Origin: Nocardioides okcheonensis
GTDB lineage: Bacteria > Actinomycetota > Actinomycetes > Propionibacteriales > Nocardioidaceae
NCBI RefSeq assembly: GCF_020991065.1
Contig: NZ_CP087710.1
Span: forward strand, 1,240,001 to 1,304,000
Direction of reading: 5' to 3'
DNA length: 64,000 nt
The notes below the pieces were generated by a model that was given only the letters and a program-made list of their open reading frames with translations, searched no databases and had not been told where the DNA came from. The stretch's first letter is position 1, and the number at the start of each line of letters is the position of its first letter. Of the stretch, positions 17,801-26,227 are shown piece after piece. The position numbers and the translations under genes are program-made.

Positions 17801-18384
17801 AGCAGGTCGGCGAGCCGGGTGAGGTTGCCGTCCGTGGCGTCGAGCTTGCGGAGCGCCTTCTCCTTGCGCTTGCGGTGCTTGAGGACGCCGGCGGCCTCCT
17901 CGATGAACCCGCGGCGGTCCTCGGGGGTGGCGTGCAGGATCGAGTCGAGCTGGCCCTGCCCGACGATGACGTGCATCTCGCGGCCGATGCCGGAGTCGCT
18001 GAGCAGCTCCTGGACGTCGAGGAGGCGGCACCCGCTGCCGTTGATGGCGTACTCCGAGCCGCCGTTGCGGAACATCGTCCGGCTGATGGTGACCTCGGCG
18101 TAGTCGATCGGGAGCGCGCCGTCGGAGTTGTCGATGGTGAGCTGCACCTCGGCCCGGCCCAGCGGCGGCCGGCCGGACGTGCCGGCGAAGATGACGTCCT
18201 CCATCTTGCCGCCGCGCAGGCTCTTGGCGCCCTGCTCGCCCATCACCCAGGCGAGGGCGTCGACGACGTTGGACTTGCCCGACCCGTTGGGGCCGACGAT
18301 GCAGGTGATGCCCGGCTCGAGCTGCAAGGTCGTCGAGGACGCGAAGGACTTGAACCCCTTGAGGGTCAGGCTCTTCAGGTACAA
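14830..18384 (-). CDS. smc: Chromosome segregation ATPase SMC
   Basis: An 1184-residue condensin subunit that compacts and segregates the chromosome with ScpA/ScpB. The start is a TTG (MYLKSLTLKGFKSFASSTTL) with AGGAG eight bases upstream; no ATG or GTG fits. Walker A GPNGSGKSNVV lies at about 33-43. Two long coiled-coil arms flank the hinge (about 505-660), which shows GLRGSVAALLDVDHGYETAV. The C-terminal head has the signature LSLLSGGERSLVAVAF (about 1085-1100) and Walker B FYILDEVEAALDD. Length is normal for bacterial SMC. In many actinomycetes smc follows mutM directly; here about 7 kb of accessory genes separates them. Confidence 0.98.
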   Translation of the reverse strand: MYLKSLTLKGFKSFASSTTLQLEPGITCIVGPNGSGKSNVVDALAWVMGEQGAKSLRGGKMEDVIFAGTSGRPPLGRAEVQLTIDNSDGALPIDYAEVTISRTMFRNGGSEYAINGSGCRLLDVQELLSDSGIGREMHVIVGQGQLDSILHATPEDRRGFIEEAAGVLKHRKRKEKALRKLDATDGNLTRLADLLSEIRRQLKPLGRQAEVARKAQTVQADVRDARARLLADDLVTARTALDQEMADETILLQRREEVEKQIATGRDHEARLEATLREDLPRLAAAQETWFALSGLKERLRGTASLADERIRNAAGVADADSVDSGRDPDDLEAQAERVRRQEQEIGEQVEQHRTALDAAVTAKRAAEDAAAEEDKRVAALQRAAADRREGLARLAGQVNAITSRAEAADAEIARLTEAREEAVARADRAQRDFTALETQVAGLDAGEEGLDSEHEEAVAVLDEVEEQLAAAREAAQQADRDRAGLVARRDALELGLNRKDGAGALLAAGDAVSGLRGSVAALLDVDHGYETAVAAALGAAADAVVVTGTDAALDAIGHLKDDDLGRAGLVLGSADGAGHDWPDLPAGGRWAVDVVSAPDDVRPALVRLLDRVAVVDDLDAARRLVAERADVVAVTRDGDLLSTHFAAGGSGSQPSLIEVQAAVDDATARLAEATAATERLGFEISRLEAARHDALKRVDVALAKLHESDATLAAVAEELGQHGSQARAARGEAERLERSLATATAAREADLAGLAELEARLAAAEDVTDEEPDTAERERLAEAAREARQAEMDARLALRTAEERARALHGRADSLLRAAQAERESRARAAERRERLLREGRAAQAVATAVRQVLHRLERSVMLAADERAAVEESRRGSEQELMTVRATLRDLGREHDELVSSVHRDEMARTQQRMRIEQLEERALDELGLDPEGLVADYGPQTLVPHTAEVPDGEEPPEPVPFVREEQVKRLRAAERALSMLGRVNPLALEEFSAMEERHKFLTEQLEDLKRTRKDLLDIVREVDARVEQVFTEAYADVEKAFDQTFSRLFPGGEGRLVLTDPGDMLTTGVEVEARPPGKKVKRLSLLSGGERSLVAVAFLVALFKARPSPFYILDEVEAALDDTNLGRLLQIYEELRENSQLLVITHQKRTMEVGDALYGVTMRGDGVSAVISQRLRDAEPA

Positions 18385-18470
18385 CGCGGGCTCCTGCCGG
18401 GACTGGTCGAGGCCTGTGGCGACCGGTGGGTCGACGGGCCACTGGGTGCGTGGGGAAGCTCAGCGCGCTC

Positions 18471-18476
18471 ACCCTA
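18471..18476 (-). promoter_or_regulatory. Possible -10 element for smc
   Basis: TAGGGT on the minus strand fits TAnnnT and lies about 90 bases upstream of the smc TTG start. I see no convincing -35 hexamer. The rest of the 121-base gap between the acetyltransferase stop and smc holds nothing else I can name. Confidence 0.2.
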
Positions 18477-18505
18477 CCCGTGGCGGGGCGCCCTGCAGCG
18501 CAGGC

Positions 18506-18979
18506 TCAGATCTCCACGCGCATCTGCTGGGCGGTCACCCGGTAGCCGAGTGACTCGTACAGCCGGACCGCGGCGGTGTTGTGCCCGAAGACGTTGAGCC
18601 CGACGGACGTCGCCCCGAGGTCGCGGGCTGCGGCGTGCAGCGCCTCCATCAGTGCGCGCCCCAGCCCCTTGCCCCTCTGGGCGTCGTCCACCCGGATGTC
18701 GAAGACCCAGGCGGAGGTCCCGTTCGGACGCTGCCGCAGCTCGATCCACCCGATCCCGACCGGCTCGCCGTCGACCTCGGCGGTCCAGAGGTGCATGCCG
18801 GGGCTGCGGGTGCCGTCCGGGAGCAGCCGGGCGAACTCCTCGGCGGAACGCGCAGCGGCGCTGTCGGCGTCGAGCCCTCCCGCCTCGGCGATGTCCACGG
18901 CGTAGTCGCGCTCGGAGCGCTCGCGGTAGGCGTCGTGCTCGTCGTCGGTCATCGGCCGCAGCCGCAGCGTCCCTGCCAT
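18506..18979 (-). CDS. GNAT-family N-acetyltransferase
   Basis: A 157-residue acetyltransferase beginning MAGTLRLRPMTDDEHDAY. Acetyl-CoA binding motif A is visible as VDDAQRGKGLGRALMEALH (R/Q-x-x-G-x-G/A pattern), preceded by the strand WVFDIRV and followed by GLNVFGHNTAAVRLYESLGY, the usual GNAT C-terminal motif B. Acceptor substrate cannot be inferred. Earlier in-frame starts exist but run through sequence overlapping the next gene, so the ATG at 18977-18979 is preferred. It lies 28 bases downstream of the vWA gene on the same strand. Confidence 0.9.
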   Translation of the reverse strand: MAGTLRLRPMTDDEHDAYRERSERDYAVDIAEAGGLDADSAAARSAEEFARLLPDGTRSPGMHLWTAEVDGEPVGIGWIELRQRPNGTSAWVFDIRVDDAQRGKGLGRALMEALHAAARDLGATSVGLNVFGHNTAAVRLYESLGYRVTAQQMRVEI

Positions 18980-19007
18980 GCGGGCGAGGCTACGGCGCGA
19001 GCGGCGC

Positions 19008-20645
19008 TCAGAGCGTGAGGCGTACGGTCCGACGGCCCGTGCCGAGGACGATCCGGGTGCCGGCCACCAGCCCCCTGCCCTCCAGCCGCAGCGTCCCGCC
19101 GCGGACCCGCGACCGGTCGAGGACCGCGCCTGCGTCCACGAGACGGACCGTCGTGCGCGCCTTCGCCGTGGTGCGGCACGAGACCGTCCAGCGCTGCTTG
19201 CCGACGACCTTGCAGGACGAGATCGCCGGCCGCGCGACGGCGGCGAAGCTCTCCGCGAAGCCCGACGGCGGCCGCAGCGCGACGCGCAGGACCTGCCAGC
19301 GGGCACGGGGCTTCCAGCGGAGCGTGAAGGCCCCGGAGCGCTTGGCGCGCGTCGTGGCGACCGTGGTCCACGACGCACCCGCGGCGGTGCGGGCCTGGAG
19401 CTCGACCCGGGAACCGGAGAGGGCCGCCGAGGTGGAGAACCCGTCGACCGGTCGGCCGACGCGACCACTCACCCTCACCGGCAGGGCCAGCCGGGTCGGG
19501 GCGGGACGGGTGACGCGCAGCGCGGTCGCCCGGAGCGAGCCGGGTGCGACCGTGACGGTGCCGGGCGCGGGTCCGGTGCCGTCGCCCGCGGCGACCGTGA
19601 AGGTGCGCTGGGTCGTCTGGACCGCGCCGGAGGCCAGGGTGGCCCGCACCAGCGCGGTGTAGGTGCCGGCACCGAGGACGAACCCGGCCCGCCACCCGCC
19701 GACCGCGTCGACGGTGGCGGCGACCGCGGTCGAGCCGATGGTGACGGTGACGCCGCTGACCGCGTCGGGCTGCGTGTCGGTGAGCTGGGCGGCCAGGCCG
19801 GCCGGGTCGGGCTCCAGGGTGCAGGTCTCCCCCGTCGCCGCGGCCATCTTGAACAGGCTGCCGCGCGGGTCGCACGTGGCGTCCGAGCCGATGCCGAAGG
19901 TCCGCATCCGGACCCCCGAACGTCCCAGCGCGGCGAGCTGGTAGTCATCGATGCCGGACCGGCCGTCGGAGACGAACATGATCCACTTCGGCCCGGCCGG
20001 GGCGGCGGCGAGCGCGTTGAGGGCGGCCGACACGGCGCCGCTGAAGGCGGTGCCGGAGCCGCTGGCGCCCAGGTCGCGCGGGTCGTAGAGGCCGATGCGG
20101 CTGCGCTGCACGCTGCGCACGACGGTCTCGATCCGGGGCGCGGCGTCCCCGCCGGTGTAGGCCGGCGGCACGAACGCCGCGGAGCCCACCGGGTCGAGGT
20201 CCGCGGTGGCGGCCTGGTTCGCGAAGGCGACCACTCCGGCCTGCACGCGGCTGGTGCCGGCGAGGCTGCGGTTGAGGGCCAGCACTCCGGCGACCTCGCA
20301 GTCGAGGACGTCGCCGGTGCTGGTGTCGCCGTTGAGGTCGTCCTCGGGACCGACCACGCCGTCGCCGGAGCAGTCGAGCCCCGAGACGCTGCCGGTCGAG
20401 CTGGTCGCGTCGATGACGTAGAGCACCGACGTGGTCGCACCGGGCTCGGCTCCCACCGTCCCGGTGAGCTGCACGGTGCCGGCGCGTGCGCCGGTCGGCG
20501 TGTCCATCGTGACCGCTCCCGACGCGGCCGTGACGGGGAGCCCCACGACCGCGAGCCCGGCGGCCGCGAGCGCGACCGAGGTGCCGATCCCGCCGAGGGC
20601 GGGGCCACGTCGGCGGGACCTGGGGCGCAGCGCACGGAGGTTCAT
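19008..20645 (-). CDS. Secreted von Willebrand factor A domain protein
   Basis: A 545-residue exported protein. The N-terminus is an Arg-rich n-region, then a hydrophobic stretch GTSVALAAAGLAVVGLPVTA with an Ala-x-Ala type site near residue 42. The vWA domain opens with the MIDAS strand VLYVIDATSSTGS (D-x-T-x-S form). An Asp/Gly-rich loop with two Cys (CSGDGVVGPEDDLNGD...LDCE) is inserted straight after it and resembles a calcium-binding loop. The domain continues with SGSGTAFSGAVSAALNAL and WIMFVSDGRSG. The C-terminal half looks like repeated beta-sandwich domains, ending in a basic LGTGRRTVRLTL. No sortase motif or anchor is seen, so it may be released or held by charge. Probable adhesion or matrix role, inferred. 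Confidence 0.78.
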   Translation of the reverse strand: MNLRALRPRSRRRGPALGGIGTSVALAAAGLAVVGLPVTAASGAVTMDTPTGARAGTVQLTGTVGAEPGATTSVLYVIDATSSTGSVSGLDCSGDGVVGPEDDLNGDTSTGDVLDCEVAGVLALNRSLAGTSRVQAGVVAFANQAATADLDPVGSAAFVPPAYTGGDAAPRIETVVRSVQRSRIGLYDPRDLGASGSGTAFSGAVSAALNALAAAPAGPKWIMFVSDGRSGIDDYQLAALGRSGVRMRTFGIGSDATCDPRGSLFKMAAATGETCTLEPDPAGLAAQLTDTQPDAVSGVTVTIGSTAVAATVDAVGGWRAGFVLGAGTYTALVRATLASGAVQTTQRTFTVAAGDGTGPAPGTVTVAPGSLRATALRVTRPAPTRLALPVRVSGRVGRPVDGFSTSAALSGSRVELQARTAAGASWTTVATTRAKRSGAFTLRWKPRARWQVLRVALRPPSGFAESFAAVARPAISSCKVVGKQRWTVSCRTTAKARTTVRLVDAGAVLDRSRVRGGTLRLEGRGLVAGTRIVLGTGRRTVRLTL

Positions 20646-20729
20646 GCACCGACCTTCGCCGCCCGGGTCACGGCCACCGGCCGGGCGGAGCGGCTATCGC
20701 CACATTTTGGTAGACCGCGCGGTCCAGCC

Positions 20730-21821
20730 TCAGGCGGCCAGCGCGTCCTCGAGGGCGGCGAGCACCAGCAGCACGGCGTCCGGGCGCGCGTTGCGACCCA
20801 TCAGTCCGATGCGCCACACGGTCGAGGCGTACGCCCCCGCGCCCGCGCCGATCTCGATGCCGTGCCGCTCCAGCAGCCGGGCGCGTACCGCGGCGGAGTC
20901 GACGCCGTCGGGCACCTTGACGGTGGTGAGCTCGGGCAGCCGGCTGCCCTCCTCGGCGAACAGCTCGAGCCCCATCGCCTGCAGCCCGGCCTGGAGGGCG
21001 TCGCCGGCCGCCTGGTGCCGCGCCCACACGGCGTCGAGGCCCTCGTCGAGGATCCGCCCGAGGCCGGCGTGCAGGCTCGCGACCATCGCGGTCGGCGCGG
21101 TGTGGTGGTAGGTGCGCTGGCCCCCGCGCACCCCGGCCTCCCCGACGTAGCCGCCGAGCATCCCGAGGTCGAGGTACCACGAGCGCGGCGTCTCCACCCG
21201 CCGCTCGAAGGCACGGTCGTTGATGGTGAACGGGGCGAGCCCGGGGGCCACGCCGAGGCACTTCTGGGTGCCGGCATAGCCGAGGTCGACGCCCCAGTCG
21301 TCGGCGCGCAGCTCGATGCCGCCGATGGAGGTCACGGCGTCGGTGAGCAGCAGCGCGTCGCCCTTGCCGGCCCCGAGCGCGGCGATGTCGGAGCGCACGC
21401 CGGTCGAGGTCTCGGCGTGGACGGCCGCGATGATGGCGGGGCTGGGATGCGCCGACAGGACGCGGTCGACGTCGACCGGCCGGCCCCACTCGTGCTCGAC
21501 GGCGACGACCTCCGCCCCGCACCGGGCGGCGACGTCGGTCATCCGCTGGCCGAAGAGCCCGTTGACGGCGACGACCACGACGTCGCCGGGGTGGACGGTG
21601 TTGACGAAGGCCGCCTCCATGCCGGCCGAGCCGGTGGCGCTGAGCGGGAGCGTCCGCGCGTTGTCGGTGCCCCAGACCGTGCGGAGCCGGTCGCACGTCT
21701 CGTCCATCACCCGCAGGAACTCGGGGTCGAGGTGCCCGAGCAGCGGGGCGGCGAGCGCCTGGGTGGCCTCGGCGTAGGGGTTGGACGGGCCGGGGCCGAA
21801 GAGGTGGCGCTCGTGGATCAT
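20730..21821 (-). CDS. Class V aminotransferase (alanine-glyoxylate/serine type)
   Basis: A 363-residue PLP enzyme. The start MIHERHLFGPGPSNPY carries the G-P-G-P-S/T motif of the alanine-glyoxylate and serine-pyruvate aminotransferases, with AGGAG upstream. The PLP-lysine motif is GYAGTQKCLGVAPGL, preceded by TDAVTSIGGIEL. An Arg near the C-terminus (STVWRIGLMGRNA) would bind the substrate carboxylate. Likely role is transamination of glyoxylate or serine. The neighbouring GlcD-like oxidase gene (22327-23688), whose family oxidises glycolate to glyoxylate, makes a glyoxylate pathway plausible. Confidence 0.9.
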   Translation of the reverse strand: MIHERHLFGPGPSNPYAEATQALAAPLLGHLDPEFLRVMDETCDRLRTVWGTDNARTLPLSATGSAGMEAAFVNTVHPGDVVVVAVNGLFGQRMTDVAARCGAEVVAVEHEWGRPVDVDRVLSAHPSPAIIAAVHAETSTGVRSDIAALGAGKGDALLLTDAVTSIGGIELRADDWGVDLGYAGTQKCLGVAPGLAPFTINDRAFERRVETPRSWYLDLGMLGGYVGEAGVRGGQRTYHHTAPTAMVASLHAGLGRILDEGLDAVWARHQAAGDALQAGLQAMGLELFAEEGSRLPELTTVKVPDGVDSAAVRARLLERHGIEIGAGAGAYASTVWRIGLMGRNARPDAVLLVLAALEDALAA

Positions 21822-21844
21822 GCGGTTCTCCTGTCTGCGACCGG

Positions 21845-22330
21845 TCACGAGCCGGTCGTCCCGTCGATGGATTCCCTCATCAGGTCGGCGTGGCCGTTGT
21901 GACGCGCCGTCTCCTGGACCATGTGCGTCAGGATCGCACGCAGGTTGACCTCGGCCCCCCACGGCGTGGTCGCGACGTCGTCGAGGCCCGCCGCGGCGAC
22001 CACGGCGTCGGCACGCGCGCAGGTCTCGCGGTAGCGGGCGAGCACCTCGTCGGTGTCCTCGTCGTCGCCGACGTGGAACTCGGCGTCGTCGACGAGGTCG
22101 GCGTAGGGGTCGGGCTCGCCCGCGAAGATCACGAGGAACCAGCCGTGCTCGGTGACGGTCAGGTGTCGCACGAGGCCGAGCAGGGTGAGCCCGGAGGCCG
22201 TCATCGGGCGGCGCAGGTCGGCGTCGCCGAGGCCGTCGAGCTTCTCCAGCAGCGTGGCGCGCTGGAAGGCCAGGTGCTGGGTCAGCGCGTCGCGCTCCCC
22301 CGCCAGCCGGTCCGGGGGCGTACGGCTCAC
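21845..22330 (-). CDS. DinB/DUF664 family protein
   Basis: A 161-residue four-helix-bundle protein. The hallmarks are three His positions that bind a metal: LLGLVRHLTVTEHGWFL (two His) and AILTHMVQETARHNGHADL near the C-terminus. Related actinobacterial members use mycothiol as a co-substrate in thiol-transfer reactions; some are of unknown role. The C-terminal NGHADLMRE is typical of DUF664. It overlaps the GlcD-like gene by 4 bases and precedes the aminotransferase by 23 bases, so the three form one transcription unit. Confidence 0.88.
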   Translation of the reverse strand: MSRTPPDRLAGERDALTQHLAFQRATLLEKLDGLGDADLRRPMTASGLTLLGLVRHLTVTEHGWFLVIFAGEPDPYADLVDDAEFHVGDDEDTDEVLARYRETCARADAVVAAAGLDDVATTPWGAEVNLRAILTHMVQETARHNGHADLMRESIDGTTGS

Positions 22331-23688
22331 AGCACGGCGCCGGGGTTGAGGATCCCGGCGGGGTCGAGGGCGTCCTTGACCCGGCGGGTCAGCGCCATCA
22401 CGTCGTCGCCGAGCTGCTCGGGCAGCGCCGACTTCTTGGTCCGCCCCACGCCGTGCTCGCCGGTGATGGTGCCGTCCAGCGAGATCGCGACCCGCATGAT
22501 CTCCTCGAACGCCTCCAGCGCCCGCACCTTCGCGGCGTCGTCACCCCGCGGCACGACGACCAGCGGGTGGGTGTTGCCGTCGCCGGCGTGGGCGACGACC
22601 GGGATCAGCAGGTCGTGGCGCTCGGCGATGCCGGCGACCGCCGCCACCAGCTCCGGCAGCCGCGGCACCGGGACGCCGACGTCCTCCAGCATCAGCTCGC
22701 CGAGCTCCTCGACGGCCGGGATGACCATCCGGCGCGCCCGGACGAACAGCTCGCCCTCCTCCGCGTCGTCGGTGACGAACACGTCGCCGGCGCCGGCGGC
22801 CTCGCACGCCGCCTGCATCGCCGCGACCTCCGCCGTGCACGCCGAGCCGGGCGCGTCGCTCTGCGCCACGAGCAGGGCGCCGGCCGAGGTGTCGAGGCCC
22901 ATCGCCCGGTGGTCCTCGACCGCCCGGATCGACGGCTGGTCCATCAGCTCCAGCATCGACGGCCGCAGCGAGCGACGGATCGCCACGACCGCCTCCGCGG
23001 CGGCCGTCATCGTCGGGAACGCCGCCACGAGCGTCGCGCCCACGACCTGGGCGGGGACCAGGCGCATCACCGCGCGGGTGACGACGCCGAGGGTGCCCTC
23101 GCTGCCGACGAAGAGCTTGAGCAGCGAGAGCCCGGCGACGTCCTTGATCCGGCTGCCGCCGAGGGTCACGAGCGTGCCGTCGGCGAGCACCACGTCGAGG
23201 CCCAGCACGTAGTCGGTGGTGACGCCGTACTTCACGCAGCACAGGCCGCCCGCGTTGGTGGCGACGTTGCCGCCGATGGAGCAGATCTCGTAGGACGACG
23301 GGTCCGGTGGGTACCAGAGGCCGTGCTCGGCGGCGGCCGCCTTCACCGCCGCGTTGAGGGCGCCGGGCTCGACGACCGCGACCTGGGTGTCCGGGTCGAT
23401 CCGGATCGCGGTCATCCGCTCCAGGCTGAGCACGATCCCGCCGTCGACCGCGCTCGCCCCGCCGGAGAGGCCGGTCCCCGCGCCCCGCGGCACGACGGGG
23501 ACGCCGTGTCGTGCGGCCCATCGGACCGTCGCCTGCACCTGGGCGGCGTCCTCGGCGCGCACGACCGCGACGGGGGTGCCGGCGCCCGGGTCCTGCGACC
23601 GGTCCCAGCGGTACTTCTCGGCGCGGACCGGGTCGGTGACCACGACCCCTTCGGGCAGTGCGTCGACGAGCTCGGCGAGGGCGTCCAT
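22327..23688 (-). CDS. FAD-linked 2-hydroxyacid oxidase (GlcD-like)
   Basis: A 453-residue flavoenzyme. The FAD-binding type 4 domain contains VPVVPRGAGTGLSGGASAV (about 65-83) and PDPSSYEICSIGGNVATNAG. The C-terminal FAD-oxidase domain contains VVAHAGDGNTHPLVVV and ends TGEHGVGRTKKSALPEQLG. This is the pattern of glycolate oxidase subunit GlcD and D-lactate dehydrogenases. No GlcE or GlcF partner is encoded in the window. Substrate (glycolate or D-lactate) is not determined by sequence; the adjoining class V aminotransferase hints at glyoxylate metabolism. Confidence 0.88.
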   Translation of the reverse strand: MDALAELVDALPEGVVVTDPVRAEKYRWDRSQDPGAGTPVAVVRAEDAAQVQATVRWAARHGVPVVPRGAGTGLSGGASAVDGGIVLSLERMTAIRIDPDTQVAVVEPGALNAAVKAAAAEHGLWYPPDPSSYEICSIGGNVATNAGGLCCVKYGVTTDYVLGLDVVLADGTLVTLGGSRIKDVAGLSLLKLFVGSEGTLGVVTRAVMRLVPAQVVGATLVAAFPTMTAAAEAVVAIRRSLRPSMLELMDQPSIRAVEDHRAMGLDTSAGALLVAQSDAPGSACTAEVAAMQAACEAAGAGDVFVTDDAEEGELFVRARRMVIPAVEELGELMLEDVGVPVPRLPELVAAVAGIAERHDLLIPVVAHAGDGNTHPLVVVPRGDDAAKVRALEAFEEIMRVAISLDGTITGEHGVGRTKKSALPEQLGDDVMALTRRVKDALDPAGILNPGAVL

Positions 23689-23724
23689 CAGCCCATCGAA
23701 CCATCCCGGGGCGACACCCGCCGC

Positions 23725-24975
23725 TCAGGTGCCGACCGCGACCTGCTCGTCGGCGTGCGCGATCAGGCCCAGCGAGCGCCACACGAGCACCAGCGTCACG
23801 CCCGACCCGACGAACGCGAACCACCACGGCGCCGCGACGCCCCACCCGTGGGCGATCAGCCCGCCGAGCAGCGAGCCGAGCAGCATGCCGCCCATCACGC
23901 AGATCATGTAGACCGAGCCCACCCGCCCCTGCAGCTCGGCCGGCACCGCCCGCTGCCGGACGGCCTGCGACAGCGTGCCCCACACGAAGGCGTACGCCCC
24001 GAAGAAGAACATCAGCGGGTACGCGGCCCACGGCGAGGTGGTCAGCGCCATCGCGAGGTGGAACAGCACCTCCGCCAGCAGCACGGTCCGCATCAGCACG
24101 GCGAGCGGGACCGCCCGCTCCAGCCGGCCGTAGGCGAAGGTGCCGAGCAGGCTCCCCAGCGCCGACGCGGTCGTGAGCAGCCCGAAGCCGGCCTCGCCGA
24201 TCCCGACGCGCTCGAGCGCCCACAGGACGAGGACCGCCCAGGGCGCCGCCCAGGTGACGTTGAAGACCACGATGATGATGGCGAGGGTGCGGACCGGGGG
24301 GTTGCCCAGGAGCCAGCGCACGCCGTCGGCGATGTCCTGGCGGATGTGGGTGTCGACCTGCTCGCGCACCGCTCCCGGCGGGGTGCCGATCCGCGCGACG
24401 AGCGCGATGCCCGCCGCGATGCACACCACGGTGAGGACGAACGGCCACGCCATGCCGGCCGCGAACAGCAGCGCGCCGACCGCCGGCCCGACGAGCTGGT
24501 TGCCGGTGATCATCCCCGCCATCAGCCGGGCGTTGGCGACGCCGAGGTCCTCCTTGGCGACCAGCATCGGGGTCAGCGTGCCGGCCGTGGCGTCCACGAA
24601 CGTCTCCGCGGTGCCCATCGCTACCATGGCGACGAGCACGACCGTGATGTCGACGTGGTCGGTGACGATGGCGACGCACAGCCCGGCGAGGACGACGCCG
24701 CGCACGGCGTTGGCGGTCATGATCACCAGTCGGCGGTCGAGGCGGTCGGCCAGGGCCCCGGCGAGGAGACCGAAGAGCAGCCACGGCACCGTGAGCGCGA
24801 GCATCGACGCCGAGACGAGGATCGGGTTGCGGGTCTGCGAGGCCACCAGCAGCGGCCCGGCCGCGATCAGCATCCCGTCGCCCAGGTTGGTCACCCACGA
24901 CGACCCGACGAGCCACCGGAAGCCGTGGCCGAGACGGCTGGGCAGGAGGGTCTCGACGAGGGCGGTCACGAGCAC
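23725..24975 (-). CDS. MFS transporter (MFS_3/EntS-like exporter)
   Basis: A 416-residue protein with about 12 predicted membrane helices. The loop between helices 2 and 3 has GALADRLDRRLVIM, matching the MFS G-x-L-a-D-r-x-x-r-r/k signature. The opening WLVGSSWVTNLGDGM is characteristic of the MFS_3 branch (enterobactin exporter EntS and macrolide efflux types). The start is one of two nearby GTG codons (24973-24975, or 24967-24969). It is upstream of the GlcD-like gene by 36 bases. Exporter of a small molecule is likely; the substrate is not inferable. Confidence 0.88.
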   Translation of the reverse strand: MLVTALVETLLPSRLGHGFRWLVGSSWVTNLGDGMLIAAGPLLVASQTRNPILVSASMLALTVPWLLFGLLAGALADRLDRRLVIMTANAVRGVVLAGLCVAIVTDHVDITVVLVAMVAMGTAETFVDATAGTLTPMLVAKEDLGVANARLMAGMITGNQLVGPAVGALLFAAGMAWPFVLTVVCIAAGIALVARIGTPPGAVREQVDTHIRQDIADGVRWLLGNPPVRTLAIIIVVFNVTWAAPWAVLVLWALERVGIGEAGFGLLTTASALGSLLGTFAYGRLERAVPLAVLMRTVLLAEVLFHLAMALTTSPWAAYPLMFFFGAYAFVWGTLSQAVRQRAVPAELQGRVGSVYMICVMGGMLLGSLLGGLIAHGWGVAAPWWFAFVGSGVTLVLVWRSLGLIAHADEQVAVGT

Positions 24976-25056
24976 CAGAGCCTAGGCGCCGCGAGCAGGG
25001 CCGCGCACCCGATTAGCACCGCCGCCGACGACAGCGGCGGCGGGAGGGTCGGTCAG

Positions 25057-25248
25057 TCAGGCGGGCTGCAGGTCCTCGGCGACCCGCGTCTCGCGCACGG
25101 CGGCCGCGAGCCGGTCGTTGTCGGCCTGGAGCCGCAGCACCAGCGACTCGAGGTCGGCGACCCGCCGACGGAGCCGACTGTTCTCGACGGCGAGGACCGA
25201 GGGGGTCCGTGCGTCGTGGTTGACATGACCCAACAGCGCCTTGGCCAT
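25057..25248 (-). CDS. Small coiled-coil protein
   Basis: A 63-residue protein beginning MAKALLGHVNHDARTP. Residues 22-55 follow a heptad pattern (ENSRLRRRVADLESLVLRLQ), a short leucine-zipper-like coiled coil. No membrane segment or enzyme motif. I recall similar conserved small proteins in actinomycetes, but know no function. An AAAGG ribosome site is present. Confidence 0.7.
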   Translation of the reverse strand: MAKALLGHVNHDARTPSVLAVENSRLRRRVADLESLVLRLQADNDRLAAAVRETRVAEDLQPA

Positions 25249-25318
25249 GGGGAGCCTTTCCGAACGGGGAGCGGGCCACGAGGCCCGTCTCCAAGAGTCC
25301 CACCGAGGTGGCGGGCGG

Positions 25319-26224
25319 TCAACGGGGGCCGGCGCGTCGTCCGCCGCGGGGCGGGCGCTGGCAGGTGGGGCAGAAGTAGGAGGAGCGGTTCATGAACGCG
25401 ACCCGACGGATCGGGGTGCCGCAGCGCCGGCAGGGCTCGCCCTCCCGGCCGTAGGCGTCGAGGGAGCGGTCGAAGTAGCCCGACTCGCCGTTGACGTTGA
25501 CGTAGAGCGCGTCGAACGACGTCCCGCCCTGGGCGAGCGCCTGTCCCATGACGTCGCGGACGTGGCCGAGCAGCCCGCGCAGCACCGGCCCGGACAGCCG
25601 GTCACCGGGCCGCTCGCCGTGCAGCCGCGCCCGCCACAGCGACTCGTCGGCGTAGATGTTGCCGACCCCGGACACGAGGCCCTGGTCGAGCAGCAGCCGC
25701 TTGATCCCGGACGTACGCCGTCGGGCCCGCCGCACGAACTCCGCGTCGTCGAAGTCCGGGTCGAGCGGGTCGCGGGCGATGTGGGCGATCTCGGACGGCA
25801 GGTCCGCACCGCCCGCCGAGACCGCGAGCCCGCCGAACATGCGCTGGTCGACGAAGCGCATCTCGAGCCGGCCGGCGGGCGCGGCCGGTGCGCCCTCGGC
25901 GTGGGGCGTCGGCACGGCGAGGCCGAAGCGGACCCGCAGGTGCCGCTCGTCGTCGGCGCCGGGCTCGTGCAGCAGCATCTGCCCGCTCATGCCGAGGTGG
26001 CCGAGCAGCGCGTCCCCGTTGGCCAGGGCCAGCCAGAAGTACTTGCCGCGGCGCCGCACGGCCTCGATCCGCTGGCCGGTCAACGCCGCCGCGAAGCCCT
26101 CCGGGCCACGGGGGTCGCGACGCACCGGCCGCGGGTGCAGGACCTCGACGTCGGTGATGGTGCTCGCCACGACGTGCCGCTCGAGGCCGGCACGGACGAC
26201 CTCGACCTCCGGGAGCTCGGGCAC
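25319..26224 (-). CDS. mutM: Formamidopyrimidine-DNA glycosylase
   Basis: A 301-residue base-excision repair glycosylase/AP lyase that removes 8-oxoguanine and formamidopyrimidines. After Met removal the catalytic Pro and Glu are at the start ([18 protein letters not shown]). The conserved [11 protein letters not shown] supplies the lysine, a helix-two-turn-helix segment contains [14 protein letters not shown], and the C-terminal zinc finger reads CRRCGTPI...YFCPTCQR. It follows rnc directly, with only 3 intergenic bases, as is common in actinobacteria. The extension after the zinc finger is short and basic. Confidence 0.97.
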   Translation of the reverse strand: MPELPEVEVVRAGLERHVVASTITDVEVLHPRPVRRDPRGPEGFAAALTGQRIEAVRRRGKYFWLALANGDALLGHLGMSGQMLLHEPGADDERHLRVRFGLAVPTPHAEGAPAAPAGRLEMRFVDQRMFGGLAVSAGGADLPSEIAHIARDPLDPDFDDAEFVRRARRRTSGIKRLLLDQGLVSGVGNIYADESLWRARLHGERPGDRLSGPVLRGLLGHVRDVMGQALAQGGTSFDALYVNVNGESGYFDRSLDAYGREGEPCRRCGTPIRRVAFMNRSSYFCPTCQRPPRGGRRAGPR

Positions 26225-26227
26225 GGC

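Noticed and set aside
14824-18597. Plus-strand frame of about 1250 codons opposite smc
   Set aside because: It mirrors the smc gene; its Leu/Gly/Glu/Arg-rich translation has no domain, while the minus strand has a complete SMC protein.
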